A DNA stretch of 64,000 nucleotides from Arthrobacter sp. SPG23 (lineage in GTDB: Bacteria; Actinomycetota; Actinomycetes; Actinomycetales; Micrococcaceae): positions 186,001 through 250,000 of the forward strand of contig NZ_JYCN01000025.1 of the NCBI RefSeq assembly GCF_000876655.1, given 5' to 3'. Shown here in pieces: positions 25,580-34,158 of this stretch. Position numbers and translations under genes: made by a program. The notes beneath the pieces were generated by a model. That model was given only the letters and a program-made list of their open reading frames with translations, was not told the DNA's origin and did no database searches. Numbering within the stretch: the stretch's first letter is position 1; each line of letters begins with the position of its first letter.

Positions 25580-25869
25580 GGCAACGCCAGCGCCGTCCGG
25601 ATGAGGTTCAGCAGGAAACCCCGGACTTCGTCACTGCGAAGGATGAACACCAGGATCCCGGCGAAACCCACGGCCGCCAAGGTGGCGATGGCGTATTCCG
25701 CGGTAGCCATTCCCACCTCGGATCCCATGAGCCGTCCGCGCGTCCGGCCGGAGACGGGCGCCGCGTCCCGGGCGCCGGGGAAGATTTCCAGGACTTCCGC
25801 GTCCTCGTGGCCGGTCTGCGCGGCGGCTCCGGACTGGGCATACTGACGGTGGTTGGAGGTGATTGACAT
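25576..25869 (-). CDS. Flp-type pilin / DUF4244 protein
   Basis: A 97-residue protein. After a hydrophilic leader of about 50 residues, VGMATAEYAIATLAAVGFAG shows the Flp prepilin cleavage context (G followed by the EY pair) and one hydrophobic helix with a short C-terminal tail. It is probably the major fibre subunit, cleaved by a prepilin peptidase that is not in this window. ATG 25869 is preceded by AAAGGAA. The gap of 158 nt behind tadC could hold its own promoter (CTTAAT-like sequence). Confidence 0.78.
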   Translation of the reverse strand: MSITSNHRQYAQSGAAAQTGHEDAEVLEIFPGARDAAPVSGRTRGRLMGSEVGMATAEYAIATLAAVGFAGILVFILRSDEVRGFLLNLIRTALALP

Positions 25870-26027
25870 GGCAGTTCCTTTCATTTGGTTTCCGGCTGAC
25901 TTGCCGGCTGGTTCGACTCTCCCGGCCCGGCCGGAAGGAATTAAGTGCGAGGTTCGGCTAAGTGGAAAAGCCCGGAAAGTCGGGGCTGTGGAGGAACACT
26001 CCGACGTCCCCACACGGGACCCCTCCG

Positions 26028-26645
26028 TCAGCTTCCGGACGGAAGCATCGCCAGCAGCACGGGCACCACGCCAAGGCAGACGAAAGCGGGCAGGGAGCAG
26101 AGCCCGAGCGGGACAACCAGCCTGACGCCGAGTGCGGCCGCACGCTTTTCCGCTGCCCGGAAGCGTTCGCGTCGCAGCCTTGCTGCCTGGGCGTAGAGAA
26201 TGGCAGACGACGGCGCCCCCGTCAGGGCGGCAAAGCCGAGGGCCTGCCGCAGGACCAGCAGCTCCGGAGTCCGGGACTCGGAACTGCGCCACGCTGTTTC
26301 CCAGTCGGCCCCGATGGCCAGGGCGGCCACCACGGGCCGGAGCGATTCGTGATACTCCGGGGAGGCTGAATCCGCGACGAGTTCCAAGGCTCGGCCGATC
26401 CCCGAACCGGCGTCCAGCATGGCCCCGATCAGTTCAAGCATCATGGCGGTGTCGCTCAGGCCGTCCCCCGCCCGAAGATCCGGCCGAGCCGCTGGCGCGT
26501 CGTCGCCGTTCCTTCCGTTGTCCACCCGCATACGACTTCGCCGAAGAAACCTCCTGTGCGCGCTGCCGCGTCCTGTCAAGGCCAGTGCGGAGGCAGCGGC
26601 CAGCACAAGTGCCATGACCACCGACGGCAGCCATTCCGCCGTCAT
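26028..26645 (-). CDS. TadC-like type II secretion F protein
   Basis: A 205-residue inner-membrane platform protein for the Tad pilus. Hydrophobic segments lie at both ends (WLPSVVMALVLAAASALAL; LGVRLVVPLGLCSLPAFVCL) around a T2SSF helical domain (MLELIGAMLDAGSGIGRALELVA, LRRERFRAAEKRAAALGV). The ATG overlaps the stop of tadB (ATGA). It is shorter than stand-alone TadC proteins but normal for actinobacterial clusters. Confidence 0.8.
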   Translation of the reverse strand: MTAEWLPSVVMALVLAAASALALTGRGSAHRRFLRRSRMRVDNGRNGDDAPAARPDLRAGDGLSDTAMMLELIGAMLDAGSGIGRALELVADSASPEYHESLRPVVAALAIGADWETAWRSSESRTPELLVLRQALGFAALTGAPSSAILYAQAARLRRERFRAAEKRAAALGVRLVVPLGLCSLPAFVCLGVVPVLLAMLPSGS

Positions 26646-27475
26646 GGTGTTCCGATGGCAGAGCGGACCAGCCTGGCGGACCAGATCCGGCCGGCCACGG
26701 TCAGCGCTACGCCGGCGGCGAGCGCAGCCATCCCAAACGGCGTGCCAAGCAGGATGGACAGCGGATCCACGCCGAGGGCGGCTCCGAGCCCCAGACCCAG
26801 CAGCGGAAGCCAGGTCAGGAGGGTGACGGTGGCCTTCGGCCCAGCCAGGGCGGTCTGGCGGGCGGCTTCGGCGTCGTCCTCCACTTCCAGCTGCGCCGCC
26901 AGGCGGCTCAGGACGTCCGCCAGCGGGCAGCCGCTCGCCGCCGCAATGTCGAAACAGGCCGCGAGATCGCCCCAGATTCGCCGTTCGCGGCTTTTGCTTC
27001 CCCGGAAGGCGGCGGAGGACGCCGCCCGGATGGCGTCCGCTGCGGGAGAACCTCGCATGGCGGCAGCCCGGGCCACCGACAGCATCGACAACGACGCAGG
27101 GGTGAGCGACGGTCCGTCAGCGGGTCCGTCACCTGATCGGCCGTCCGTGGCGTAGACCATCCAGAGTTCATCCCACAGCTTTGACGGTGTTCGGCCTCCT
27201 TTGAGCAGGGCGGCCAATTGCTGGACCACCACCGTCATAGGCACGCAATGCTCTGGCTGGCGCGACTTTCCGGGCCAGATGGCGCGCCAGGCCCCTGACG
27301 CGCCGCGCCGGCCGCCCTTGCCCGTGCCGCTGCCCGAACCTCGGGCACCTCCCCTGTCCCACGACTCGGGATGCCCGGTTTTCAGTGCTTTGCGGATCCT
27401 TACTGAGCTGCCGCCGGGCGGCCGGGCAACGAGCCACGCAGCAAGTGCCAGCGCTGTAACGAACAGGACCATCAT
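26642..27475 (-). CDS. TadB-like type II secretion F protein
   Basis: A 277-residue inner-membrane protein with an N-terminal transmembrane segment, a glycine/arginine-rich linker and a T2SSF domain from about residue 75 (VVVQQLAALLKGGRTPSKLW; FDIAAASGCPLADVLSRLAAQLE). Two hydrophobic helices end the protein (TLLTWLPLLGLGLGAALG, MAALAAGVALTVAG). With TadC it forms the membrane platform on which the TadA ATPase works. The start overlaps the tadA stop codon (ATGA). Confidence 0.82.
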   Translation of the reverse strand: MMVLFVTALALAAWLVARPPGGSSVRIRKALKTGHPESWDRGGARGSGSGTGKGGRRGASGAWRAIWPGKSRQPEHCVPMTVVVQQLAALLKGGRTPSKLWDELWMVYATDGRSGDGPADGPSLTPASLSMLSVARAAAMRGSPAADAIRAASSAAFRGSKSRERRIWGDLAACFDIAAASGCPLADVLSRLAAQLEVEDDAEAARQTALAGPKATVTLLTWLPLLGLGLGAALGVDPLSILLGTPFGMAALAAGVALTVAGRIWSARLVRSAIGTP

Positions 27476-28752
27476 TCGCCTCCCCCGGCCACTGGTCCCA
27501 TCGGTCCCGCACCGTGGTCCGCAGCGCCGGATTCGTCAATGCCCAGCCGTCGGGCCAGCTTTGGCCACGAGGGCCCCAGGCTGACCGCACCCCCGTGCGC
27601 AGCCACGGCGACCGAGACCTCCAGTCCGAGGTGGCCGTCCTCAACCACGCCGATGCATGCCACCTGGCGGACCCCGCGGGACCGCTCAACATGCACCACG
27701 ACGTCCAAGGCGCTGGCAACCTGCAGACGCATGGCGTCCTGGCCCATTCCGGCGAGGGCCCCCAGCGCCGTAAGCCGGGCAGGAACGGCTGCGGCCGTGT
27801 TGGCGTGGATGGTTCCGCCGCCCCCGGTGTGTCCGGTGTTCATGGCCGTCAGCAGTTCGCGGACTTCGGCTCCGCGGCATTCCCCAACCACCAGACGGTC
27901 CGGCCTCATCCGGAGGGCTTGGCGGACGAGTTCGGCAAGGTCCACCGCACCGCCGCCTTCGAGGTTTCCATGCCTCGATTCAAGCGACACCACGTGCGGG
28001 TGGACAGGGTTCAGTTCCGAAGCGTCCTCGATCAGGACGAGCCGTTCGCCGGGCTGGCTCAGACCCAGCAGCGTTGAGAGGAGGGTGGTCTTCCCCGACC
28101 CGGTGGCACCACTGATCAGGAAGCTCAGGCGCCGGGAAACCACGCGTTCCAGCACGTCCTGGATCAAGGAGCCAAACATGCCGCCGGCGCGGAGCTCGTC
28201 CAGCGTGAACACCTCGTGACGGCGGATCCGGACGCTCAGAAGCGTCCCGGCAGTCGAGATAGGCGGCAGGACCGCGTGGATCCGGTATCCGGCTTCGAGC
28301 CTGACGTCCACGCAGGGGGAGCCATCGTCAAGGCGCCGCCCGCCTGCCGCCACGAGCCGGGCCGCCAACGAACGGACTTCGTTTTCAGAGGAGAATGACA
28401 CCGCCGCCTGCTCCAGGCCGTTTCCGCGGTCCAGCCAGACGGAGTCCGGGGCGTTGACGAAGATGTCCGTCACTGATGGATCCCTGGTCAGCACTTGCAG
28501 GGGTCCCAACCCGTTGAGCTCGGCGCTGATCCGTTCGACGGCGGCCAGCGACCCTGCGGTGCCCAGGAGTCTGCCCGTGGCTTGGACCGCCGCGGCCACG
28601 CGGGACGGAGTCACGGGACCGGAATCTGCCATCACCGATTCCCGGACCGATTCGAGGAGCCCGGCGTCCAAGGCACTGTTGTGCCGCCGCCTTAGGCCTC
28701 CGGCGGGACCCGGAAACCGGGACATCCCGGGCGGTTGCGAAGGCGTGCTCAC
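27472..28752 (-). CDS. TadA/CpaF family secretion ATPase
   Basis: A 426-residue hexameric ATPase that drives pilus assembly. An N-terminal domain (GLGPLQVLTRDPSVTDIFVN) precedes the RecA-like core: Walker A SGATGSGKTTLLSTLLGL near residue 220, Asp box LVLIEDASELNP, histidine/Walker B region RPDRLVVGECRGAEVRELL and TGHTGGGGTIHAN. The start is GTG 28752, overlapping the stop of the septum-site-like gene (GTGA). All features expected for activity are present. Confidence 0.92.
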   Translation of the reverse strand: MSTPSQPPGMSRFPGPAGGLRRRHNSALDAGLLESVRESVMADSGPVTPSRVAAAVQATGRLLGTAGSLAAVERISAELNGLGPLQVLTRDPSVTDIFVNAPDSVWLDRGNGLEQAAVSFSSENEVRSLAARLVAAGGRRLDDGSPCVDVRLEAGYRIHAVLPPISTAGTLLSVRIRRHEVFTLDELRAGGMFGSLIQDVLERVVSRRLSFLISGATGSGKTTLLSTLLGLSQPGERLVLIEDASELNPVHPHVVSLESRHGNLEGGGAVDLAELVRQALRMRPDRLVVGECRGAEVRELLTAMNTGHTGGGGTIHANTAAAVPARLTALGALAGMGQDAMRLQVASALDVVVHVERSRGVRQVACIGVVEDGHLGLEVSVAVAAHGGAVSLGPSWPKLARRLGIDESGAADHGAGPMGPVAGGGE

Positions 28753-30194
28753 GGGAACTCACCACCCAGGAGGTCCAAAACCGAAGCGGCGAACCGGCGC
28801 ACGGTGCGCCGGCGTCCCGTTTCCAACAGGCGGCCGAGCTCCGTGGCGTTGGCCGTGCCCTTTACTTCCGGGACTAGTCCCTGCAGGGGCAGCCCCACGG
28901 ATTCCGCGATCAGTGGCCCGTCCAGGACAGCCCCCGCTTTGCCCCTGATCACCAGCGCCGTGTCCACCGGCGGAAGTTCCTGCAGCAGCCTGGCGGAAGA
29001 AACGGCGGCCTTCAGCTGCGCGGGGGCCACCACCAGGATGCGGTCGCAGTCCCAAGCGAACGTCCGCAGCGGCTCCGTTCCGCGGCCGATATCCACGAGG
29101 ACCAGTTCGTAGCCCCGCCGGGCGGCATCGAGGACACCGCCCACGGTGGCCGCCTCCACACCTTTCTGGCGTTCACGGCTGCCTGGCCAGGACAGGAAGG
29201 AGAACCCGCCCGCGACGGGCAGCGCGTCGGACAGTTGCTCGGGATCGATGCTCCCGCTCGCCTCGGATAGGTCTGTCCACCGAAGGCCGGGTGATTCCTC
29301 GGCGGCCAGGGCGAGTTCCAGGCCGCCGCCCCAGGGATCGCCGTCGATCAACAGGACGCGCGCTCCCCACTCCGCGGCAGCCTGGGCGATCCAGATCGCA
29401 GCGGTGGTGGCACCGGCTCCCCCGCACCCGCCTGTCACGCCCAGGACGAGCCCGCCGGCTTCCGGTGACCGGGAACGGCTGAGGTATTCGGCCAGCCACG
29501 CGGCCGCGTCCGGGAGAACCGCGACGCGTTCAGCACCCAGGGCGGCGGCAAGGTGCCAGAGGCTGTCGCCCTCACCGCCCAGGCCCACGAGCACGGCGGG
29601 TGCCCGGCGGCGGGGCGGCAGCTCTCGGATATCGCTGCCCACGAGTACTACGGCTGCGGTGTCCCAGAACGGGGCGGCTTCCGTGGCATCGGCTGCGACG
29701 CGAAGCTGGCCGCCGGCTGCGGCCACGATCCGTTCAACCTCGCCGCGCAGGAAATCGAAGCCCGTTACCAGAAGCGTTTCCGCCGACTCGGCCGGAAGCC
29801 ATGCGCCGGGAGCCCGCGCCGCCGGCGTACCCTTCGCGGCTGTACCGGCACGGTCTGCCGTCCGGGCCTGGGCTGGCCGCCTGCCCGCAGCAGGTTGCCG
29901 CCCGGGCGCCTGCCGGCCGCGCATCGGCCGCGCCCGTGTCTGCTGTTCTCCCGCCTCCGTGTCAGTCCCGTTCCGTTCCCGGGGCTGGCTTCCGCGCGCG
30001 GCGCCCGCACCTCCCGGCGGTGCAGCCCGCGCGGCACGGCGTGCCGCCGTGGCCGGATCCGGAGGCCCTGAAGCCGGTCCGGATGGCGGACGGGCACCTC
30101 CGCCGGAGGACCTCACGGGGGCCTGGCCGCCGAGATCCCGCGTGACTTTCGGCGTCGGTTCCGGCATGGGTTCCTGAAGATGCTGCCTGCTCAT
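28749..30194 (-). CDS. TadZ/CpaE-like septum-site-determining (Ssd) protein
   Basis: A 481-residue protein. The first 150 residues are a Pro/Arg/Ala/Gly-rich disordered stretch. A receiver-like domain follows (TLLVTGFDFLRGEVERIVAAA), then a MinD/ParA ATPase with deviant Walker A VTGGCGGAGATTAAIW and VLLIDGDPWGGGLELALA. TadZ proteins localise the Tad machine; the M. tuberculosis homologue Rv3660c (Ssd) affects septation. The invariant signature lysine of MinD (GKGGxGKT) is absent here, as is common in TadZ. It is the first gene of the operon. Confidence 0.85.
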   Translation of the reverse strand: MSRQHLQEPMPEPTPKVTRDLGGQAPVRSSGGGARPPSGPASGPPDPATAARRAARAAPPGGAGAARGSQPRERNGTDTEAGEQQTRARPMRGRQAPGRQPAAGRRPAQARTADRAGTAAKGTPAARAPGAWLPAESAETLLVTGFDFLRGEVERIVAAAGGQLRVAADATEAAPFWDTAAVVLVGSDIRELPPRRRAPAVLVGLGGEGDSLWHLAAALGAERVAVLPDAAAWLAEYLSRSRSPEAGGLVLGVTGGCGGAGATTAAIWIAQAAAEWGARVLLIDGDPWGGGLELALAAEESPGLRWTDLSEASGSIDPEQLSDALPVAGGFSFLSWPGSRERQKGVEAATVGGVLDAARRGYELVLVDIGRGTEPLRTFAWDCDRILVVAPAQLKAAVSSARLLQELPPVDTALVIRGKAGAVLDGPLIAESVGLPLQGLVPEVKGTANATELGRLLETGRRRTVRRFAASVLDLLGGEFP

Positions 30195-30345
30195 CCTGCC
30201 ACTGTGCCGATCCGCCGGCCCGTCCGACAGATCCCCGGCGAGCCATGTGGACAACCTCCTGCCCCGTGCGCCTGTGGAGGGGCAGTGCCCCAGCGGACCT
30301 GCCAAGGCCCCGCCCCGGACGGAAGCTGTCCGCACGGGCCCGCTG

Positions 30346-30436
30346 CCGCCAGGGCGCCAGCCGCCCTGGCGCCGGCCCCGCACCTGCGCCCGGCCACACA
30401 GGCACATAGGCCCACAGGCCCACAGGCCCATGGGCC
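30346..30436. repeat. hairpin and CACAGGCC microrepeats in the divergent gap
   Basis: Between the tadZ and polymerase genes lie a 9-bp hairpin (30348-30356 with 30362-30370) and, at about 30398-30436, repeated ACAGGCCC units ending in GGCCCATGGGCC. No promoter could be picked with confidence. Confidence 0.5.
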
Positions 30437-30481
30437 AGTCGGCGGCGCAGGCATGTCACTCCACAGGGCAGAATTAGGTCT

Positions 30482-32188
30482 ATGTACCTGCTGCTGTCCG
30501 CCCACGCCGACGGCGCAGCCCTCCAGGAACTCGTCGCAGACGGCTCCCCTAACCCGGCAAACCCCAAACCGCGCCTCGTGAGCGCCGGCGAACTGGCCGG
30601 CGTCGTACGTGAACTCGAAAAGCGGCGCCCGCGCTGGATCTGGCACCGGACCCAGGACTGGTACCCGGCGCTGCTGGCGGCGGGGGTTGAGCTGGAACGC
30701 TGCTACGACCTCACGCTCTGCGGCGCCATCCTGGCCCATTCCGAGTTCACCGCCCACACTGCCTACGCCCGGAACGCGGACAAACTCACCCAGGATGACG
30801 ACTCGCAGCAGCCGCCCCGCAGCCTGCAGCCGCCACCCCAGCCGGCACACCAGGGGGCGCTCTTCGAGGACTCAGGACTCAGCCGGGCACCAAAACATTC
30901 GCTGGAGGAGCTGCGCACCGAGTACGCCGCCCAGCAGGAGGCACTGGGCCAGGCGAGCACGGACGCGAACCGCAGGCAGCGCCTCCAGCTGCTCCTCGCC
31001 GCTGAATCCGCCGGCGCCATGATCGCCGCGGAAATGCAGCACACCGGTGTGCCGTGGCGGGAAGAACTGCACGAACAGATCCTGGCGGACTACCTGGGAC
31101 CGCGCCCGCCCCTGGGCCACCGGCCCGCGAAGCTCGAGGCGCTGAACTCCGAGCTCCGCAGGCTCCTGAACTCGCCAAGCCTCAACCCGGATTCGCCGCA
31201 GGAACTCATGCGCGCGCTGCACCGGAACGGCATCGAGGTGAAGACCACCCGGCAATGGGAGCTGAAGGAGTCCAGCCATCCGGCCATCGAACCGCTCCTC
31301 GCCTACAAGAAGCTGGCACGGCTGCATGCGGCCAACGGCTGGGCCTGGCTGGACGCCTGGGTGAACCATGGCCGCTTCCGGCCTGAGTATGTGGTGGGAG
31401 GTGTCGTCTCCGGGCGATGGGCGTCGCGCGGCGGCGGTGCACTGCAGATTCCGCGCCAGATCCGCGGCGCCGTGCATGCCGATCCCGGCCACAAACTCAT
31501 CGTGGCTGACGCCTCGCAACTCGAGCCGCGGGTCCTGGTTGCCCTGGCCCAGGACTCCAAAATGGCCGAAGCAGCCCGGGACAAGGACCTCTACGCCGGC
31601 ATCGCAGCACAGGGATTCGGCGGTGACCGGGCCAAAGCAAAGGTGGCACTGCTCGGTGCCATCTACGGGGCCACCACCGGCGAGTCCGGGCGCCTCATGC
31701 CGCAGCTGACCCGCACGTACCCCCGCGCCGTCGGCTTCGTGGAACAGGCCGCCCGGGAGGGCGAAGGGGGTGGAACGGTCACCTCCAGGCTGGGCCGCAG
31801 CAGCCCGCCGCCGTCGGCCCGCTGGCTGCAGAGCCAGAAATCCACCACCGCTGAGGAACAGCGGAGGGCGGACGCGGTTGCGCGCTCCCGCGGGCGGTTC
31901 ACGCGCAACTTCGTGGTCCAGGGGTCGGCGGCAGACTGGGCTGCCTGCTGGCTGGCGGAATTACGACGGCGGCTCCGCGCCATGCGGTCGGCCGGCGGAC
32001 CGGGCGGCGAGCTGGTGTTCTTCCTCCATGACGAAGTGATGGTCCACTGCCCTGAAGACTCGGTGGATGCCTGCATCCAGGCGATCGAGGAGGCCGCCGC
32101 GGCCGCCAAGGAACTGCTGTTCGGCCGGATTCCGGTGGAATTCCCGGTGAGCGTGGCAGTGGTGGACTCCTACGACAGGGCGAAGTAG
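30482..32188 (+). CDS. family A (Pol I-like) DNA polymerase with degenerate exonuclease region
   Basis: A 568-residue protein of the actinobacterial group often named bifunctional 3'-5' exonuclease/DNA polymerase. The polymerase motifs are present: motif A LIVADASQLEPRVLVAL, motif B RAKAKVALLGAIYGATTG (K and Y kept), motif C FFLHDEVMVHC. There is no 5' nuclease domain. In the first 200 residues, where an exonuclease should lie, I cannot find a full DEDD set; only WIWHRTQDWYPALL and YDLTLCGAILAHSEF resemble it. The role in replication or repair is unknown. It is divergent from the Tad operon. Confidence 0.85.
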   Translation: MYLLLSAHADGAALQELVADGSPNPANPKPRLVSAGELAGVVRELEKRRPRWIWHRTQDWYPALLAAGVELERCYDLTLCGAILAHSEFTAHTAYARNADKLTQDDDSQQPPRSLQPPPQPAHQGALFEDSGLSRAPKHSLEELRTEYAAQQEALGQASTDANRRQRLQLLLAAESAGAMIAAEMQHTGVPWREELHEQILADYLGPRPPLGHRPAKLEALNSELRRLLNSPSLNPDSPQELMRALHRNGIEVKTTRQWELKESSHPAIEPLLAYKKLARLHAANGWAWLDAWVNHGRFRPEYVVGGVVSGRWASRGGGALQIPRQIRGAVHADPGHKLIVADASQLEPRVLVALAQDSKMAEAARDKDLYAGIAAQGFGGDRAKAKVALLGAIYGATTGESGRLMPQLTRTYPRAVGFVEQAAREGEGGGTVTSRLGRSSPPPSARWLQSQKSTTAEEQRRADAVARSRGRFTRNFVVQGSAADWAACWLAELRRRLRAMRSAGGPGGELVFFLHDEVMVHCPEDSVDACIQAIEEAAAAAKELLFGRIPVEFPVSVAVVDSYDRAK

Positions 32189-32228
32189 GCCCTGTAAGTC
32201 GCGCTCTGTAACCTACCTGCGGGTAGCT

Positions 32229-32258
32229 TTGTGAACCGTCTCACCTCCCGGTTAGGCT
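32229..32258 (+). promoter_or_regulatory. candidate promoter for the YegP-like gene
   Basis: TTGTGA (32229-32234), 18 nt, then TAGGCT (32253-32258). It would give a leader of roughly 85 nt before GTG 32350. Confidence 0.35.
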
Positions 32259-32349
32259 CAATTAGCCGGTTCGCAGCAGTGGCAGTGCAGCACCCGATAC
32301 AGAACCGGCCGATGCAATGACGCATGGAGACTTGGGGAGGCAGCACAAA

Positions 32350-32550
32350 GTGGCTGGAACATTCGAAATTATCAACGCCGAAGAAGAAGCTTTCTACTTC
32401 CGGCTCAAGGCCGACGACGGCACGGTAGTGGCGGTTTCGCCACGGTTCAAAACACTCAAGGGAGTCGTCGCCGGCATCAACGCCGTCCGTGAGAGCGCGG
32501 CCACGGGGCTTGTCGTGAACCGCGGCCGGAGGGAACTGGCCTCCGGATAG
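32350..32550 (+). CDS. YegP/DUF1508 family protein
   Basis: A 66-residue protein consisting of a single DUF1508 unit: GTFEIINAEEEAFYFRLKAD, VAVSPRFKTLKGVVAGINAV. The family is a small alpha/beta fold usually present in two copies per protein; here there is one. Function unknown. The start is GTG 32350, 9 nt after GGGGAGG. Confidence 0.85.
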   Translation: MAGTFEIINAEEEAFYFRLKADDGTVVAVSPRFKTLKGVVAGINAVRESAATGLVVNRGRRELASG

Positions 32551-32640
32551 CCCTTGACCCCGGCGCCCGTCACCGGTGACCGGCACGGGCCGCCGGCGCC
32601 CCCGGAGAGTAATGCCCGCCCCGGAAGCTATACCGGGCGC

Positions 32641-33318
32641 TCACACATCGATCTGGTGCAACCTCGTCCGGTCCCAGGGGACGGACCAGCCCAGGTGATC
32701 GAAAAGTTCGTTCAGGATCATCCCGGTGAACCCCCAGACCACCACCCTGTTCACCACAAAGGCGGGGCTCAGGAACGACTGGCCGGCCCGGCTGACCGTG
32801 GCCATCACCCGGTTGTCGGGGTCCAGGAGGTCCCGGACGGGGACCCGGAAAACCTGGGCCGATTCGCCGTAGTCCACCACCCGGACGGGCGAGGGCGAGT
32901 GCCACCAGGCCAGGACGGGCGTCACCAGGAAATTCCCGCGGGGCAGGGCCAGCTGCGGCATGGCACCCAGTACTTCCACACCGGCCGAGTCCAGCCCGGT
33001 TTCCTCTTCGGCTTCGCGAAGGGCTGCTTCAATGGGCGTCTCGCCCGGATCGATCCCGCCGCCTGGAAACGCCACCTGGCCGGGGTGATCGTCCAAGGTG
33101 TGGGCGCGTTCCAGCAGCAGGACATCGAGGTCAGCCGGGGCCAACGGCTTTCCTGAAGCAGCCGGGACGTTATCGAGGGCACCAAACAGCATCAGTACGG
33201 CGGCCTTGCGGGCAACGGCGTTGTCCACGGTGAGATCGCGCCAGTAGGGATTGCGCGCCGGGCCGCTCCCGGCTTCGATGGCGGCAATAAGGTCCGCGAG
33301 GTCCTGGCGGGCGGTCAT
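32641..33318 (-). CDS. Nudix hydrolase (CoA pyrophosphatase-like)
   Basis: A 225-residue hydrolase of nucleoside diphosphates linked to another moiety. The Nudix box is complete: [24 protein letters not shown] around residues 85-108, in the 23-residue GX5EX7REUXEEXGU pattern. The context [21 protein letters not shown] upstream of it is typical of the CoA pyrophosphatase (NudL/NUDT7) group. Its ATG overlaps the nth stop codon (ATGA); nth and this gene are one operon, as with Rv3672c-Rv3674c. Confidence 0.9.
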   Translation of the reverse strand: MTARQDLADLIAAIEAGSGPARNPYWRDLTVDNAVARKAAVLMLFGALDNVPAASGKPLAPADLDVLLLERAHTLDDHPGQVAFPGGGIDPGETPIEAALREAEEETGLDSAGVEVLGAMPQLALPRGNFLVTPVLAWWHSPSPVRVVDYGESAQVFRVPVRDLLDPDNRVMATVSRAGQSFLSPAFVVNRVVVWGFTGMILNELFDHLGWSVPWDRTRLHQIDV

Positions 33319-34109
33319 TTCCCCCGCTTTTGTGATTCCATCCGGATTTCCGCAGCCCGGTGTGTTTCCGCCAGCAGCTGCGCCAGAAGCACTTCCTGCC
33401 CGGGTGCGAGCTCGTATTTGAGCAGCTTGCGGGCCTTCTCCGGATCCGTCTCCCCCGCCCCGTAGCTGGGGCACCATGTAGCCACCGCGCACGCGCCGCA
33501 GGCGGGCTTCCGCGCATGGCACACGCGGCGTCCATGAAACACCACCCGGTGCGAGAGCATGGTCCAGTCCCGCGGTTCGAACAGCTCTGCCACGTCGGCT
33601 TCAACACAGACGGGATCGTCCGATTCGGTCCAACCGAAGCGCCGGGCAAGCCGGCCGAAGTGCGTGTCCACGGTGATTCCGGGGATGCCGAATGCGTTGC
33701 CCAGCACCACGTTGGCGGTTTTCCGGCCCACGCCGGGCAGCGTTACCAGGTCCTGCAGCCGGGGCGGCACTTCGCCGTCGTACTCGTCCACCAGCCGGTT
33801 GCACAGAGCCATGACGTTCCTCGCCTTTGCCCGGAAGAACCCTGTGGGCTTGAGGATCACTTCGAGCTCGGCGGGGTCGGCTTCAGCCATGCTTCGGGCA
33901 TCCGGATAGCGGGTGAACAGCGTCGGCGTGATCTGGTTGACCACCACATCGGTGGTCTGGGCCGAGAGCACAGTGGCCACCAGGAGCTCAAAGGGGCTGC
34001 GGAAGTCCAGCTCGGCATGCGCGTAAGGGTACAGCTCCGCGAGCGCCCGGTTGATCCTGCGTGCGCGCCGCTTCAGCGCCAGCAGTGATTCCCCGGACGA
34101 CCGCGGCAT
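33315..34109 (-). CDS. nth: endonuclease III
   Basis: A 264-residue base-excision repair glycosylase/AP lyase for oxidised pyrimidines. The helix-hairpin-helix motif [18 protein letters not shown] contains the catalytic lysine, [13 protein letters not shown] the catalytic aspartate. The [4Fe-4S] ligands are in [17 protein letters not shown] (C-x6-C-x2-C-x5-C). The start is ATG 34109. It is about 40 residues longer than E. coli Nth, with extra residues at both ends. Confidence 0.95.
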   Translation of the reverse strand: MPRSSGESLLALKRRARRINRALAELYPYAHAELDFRSPFELLVATVLSAQTTDVVVNQITPTLFTRYPDARSMAEADPAELEVILKPTGFFRAKARNVMALCNRLVDEYDGEVPPRLQDLVTLPGVGRKTANVVLGNAFGIPGITVDTHFGRLARRFGWTESDDPVCVEADVAELFEPRDWTMLSHRVVFHGRRVCHARKPACGACAVATWCPSYGAGETDPEKARKLLKYELAPGQEVLLAQLLAETHRAAEIRMESQKRGK

Positions 34110-34158
34110 GATGCTGCCCGGCTTCGGAGTCCCGGAAAAAGTGGCCACCGGCGGCCCG

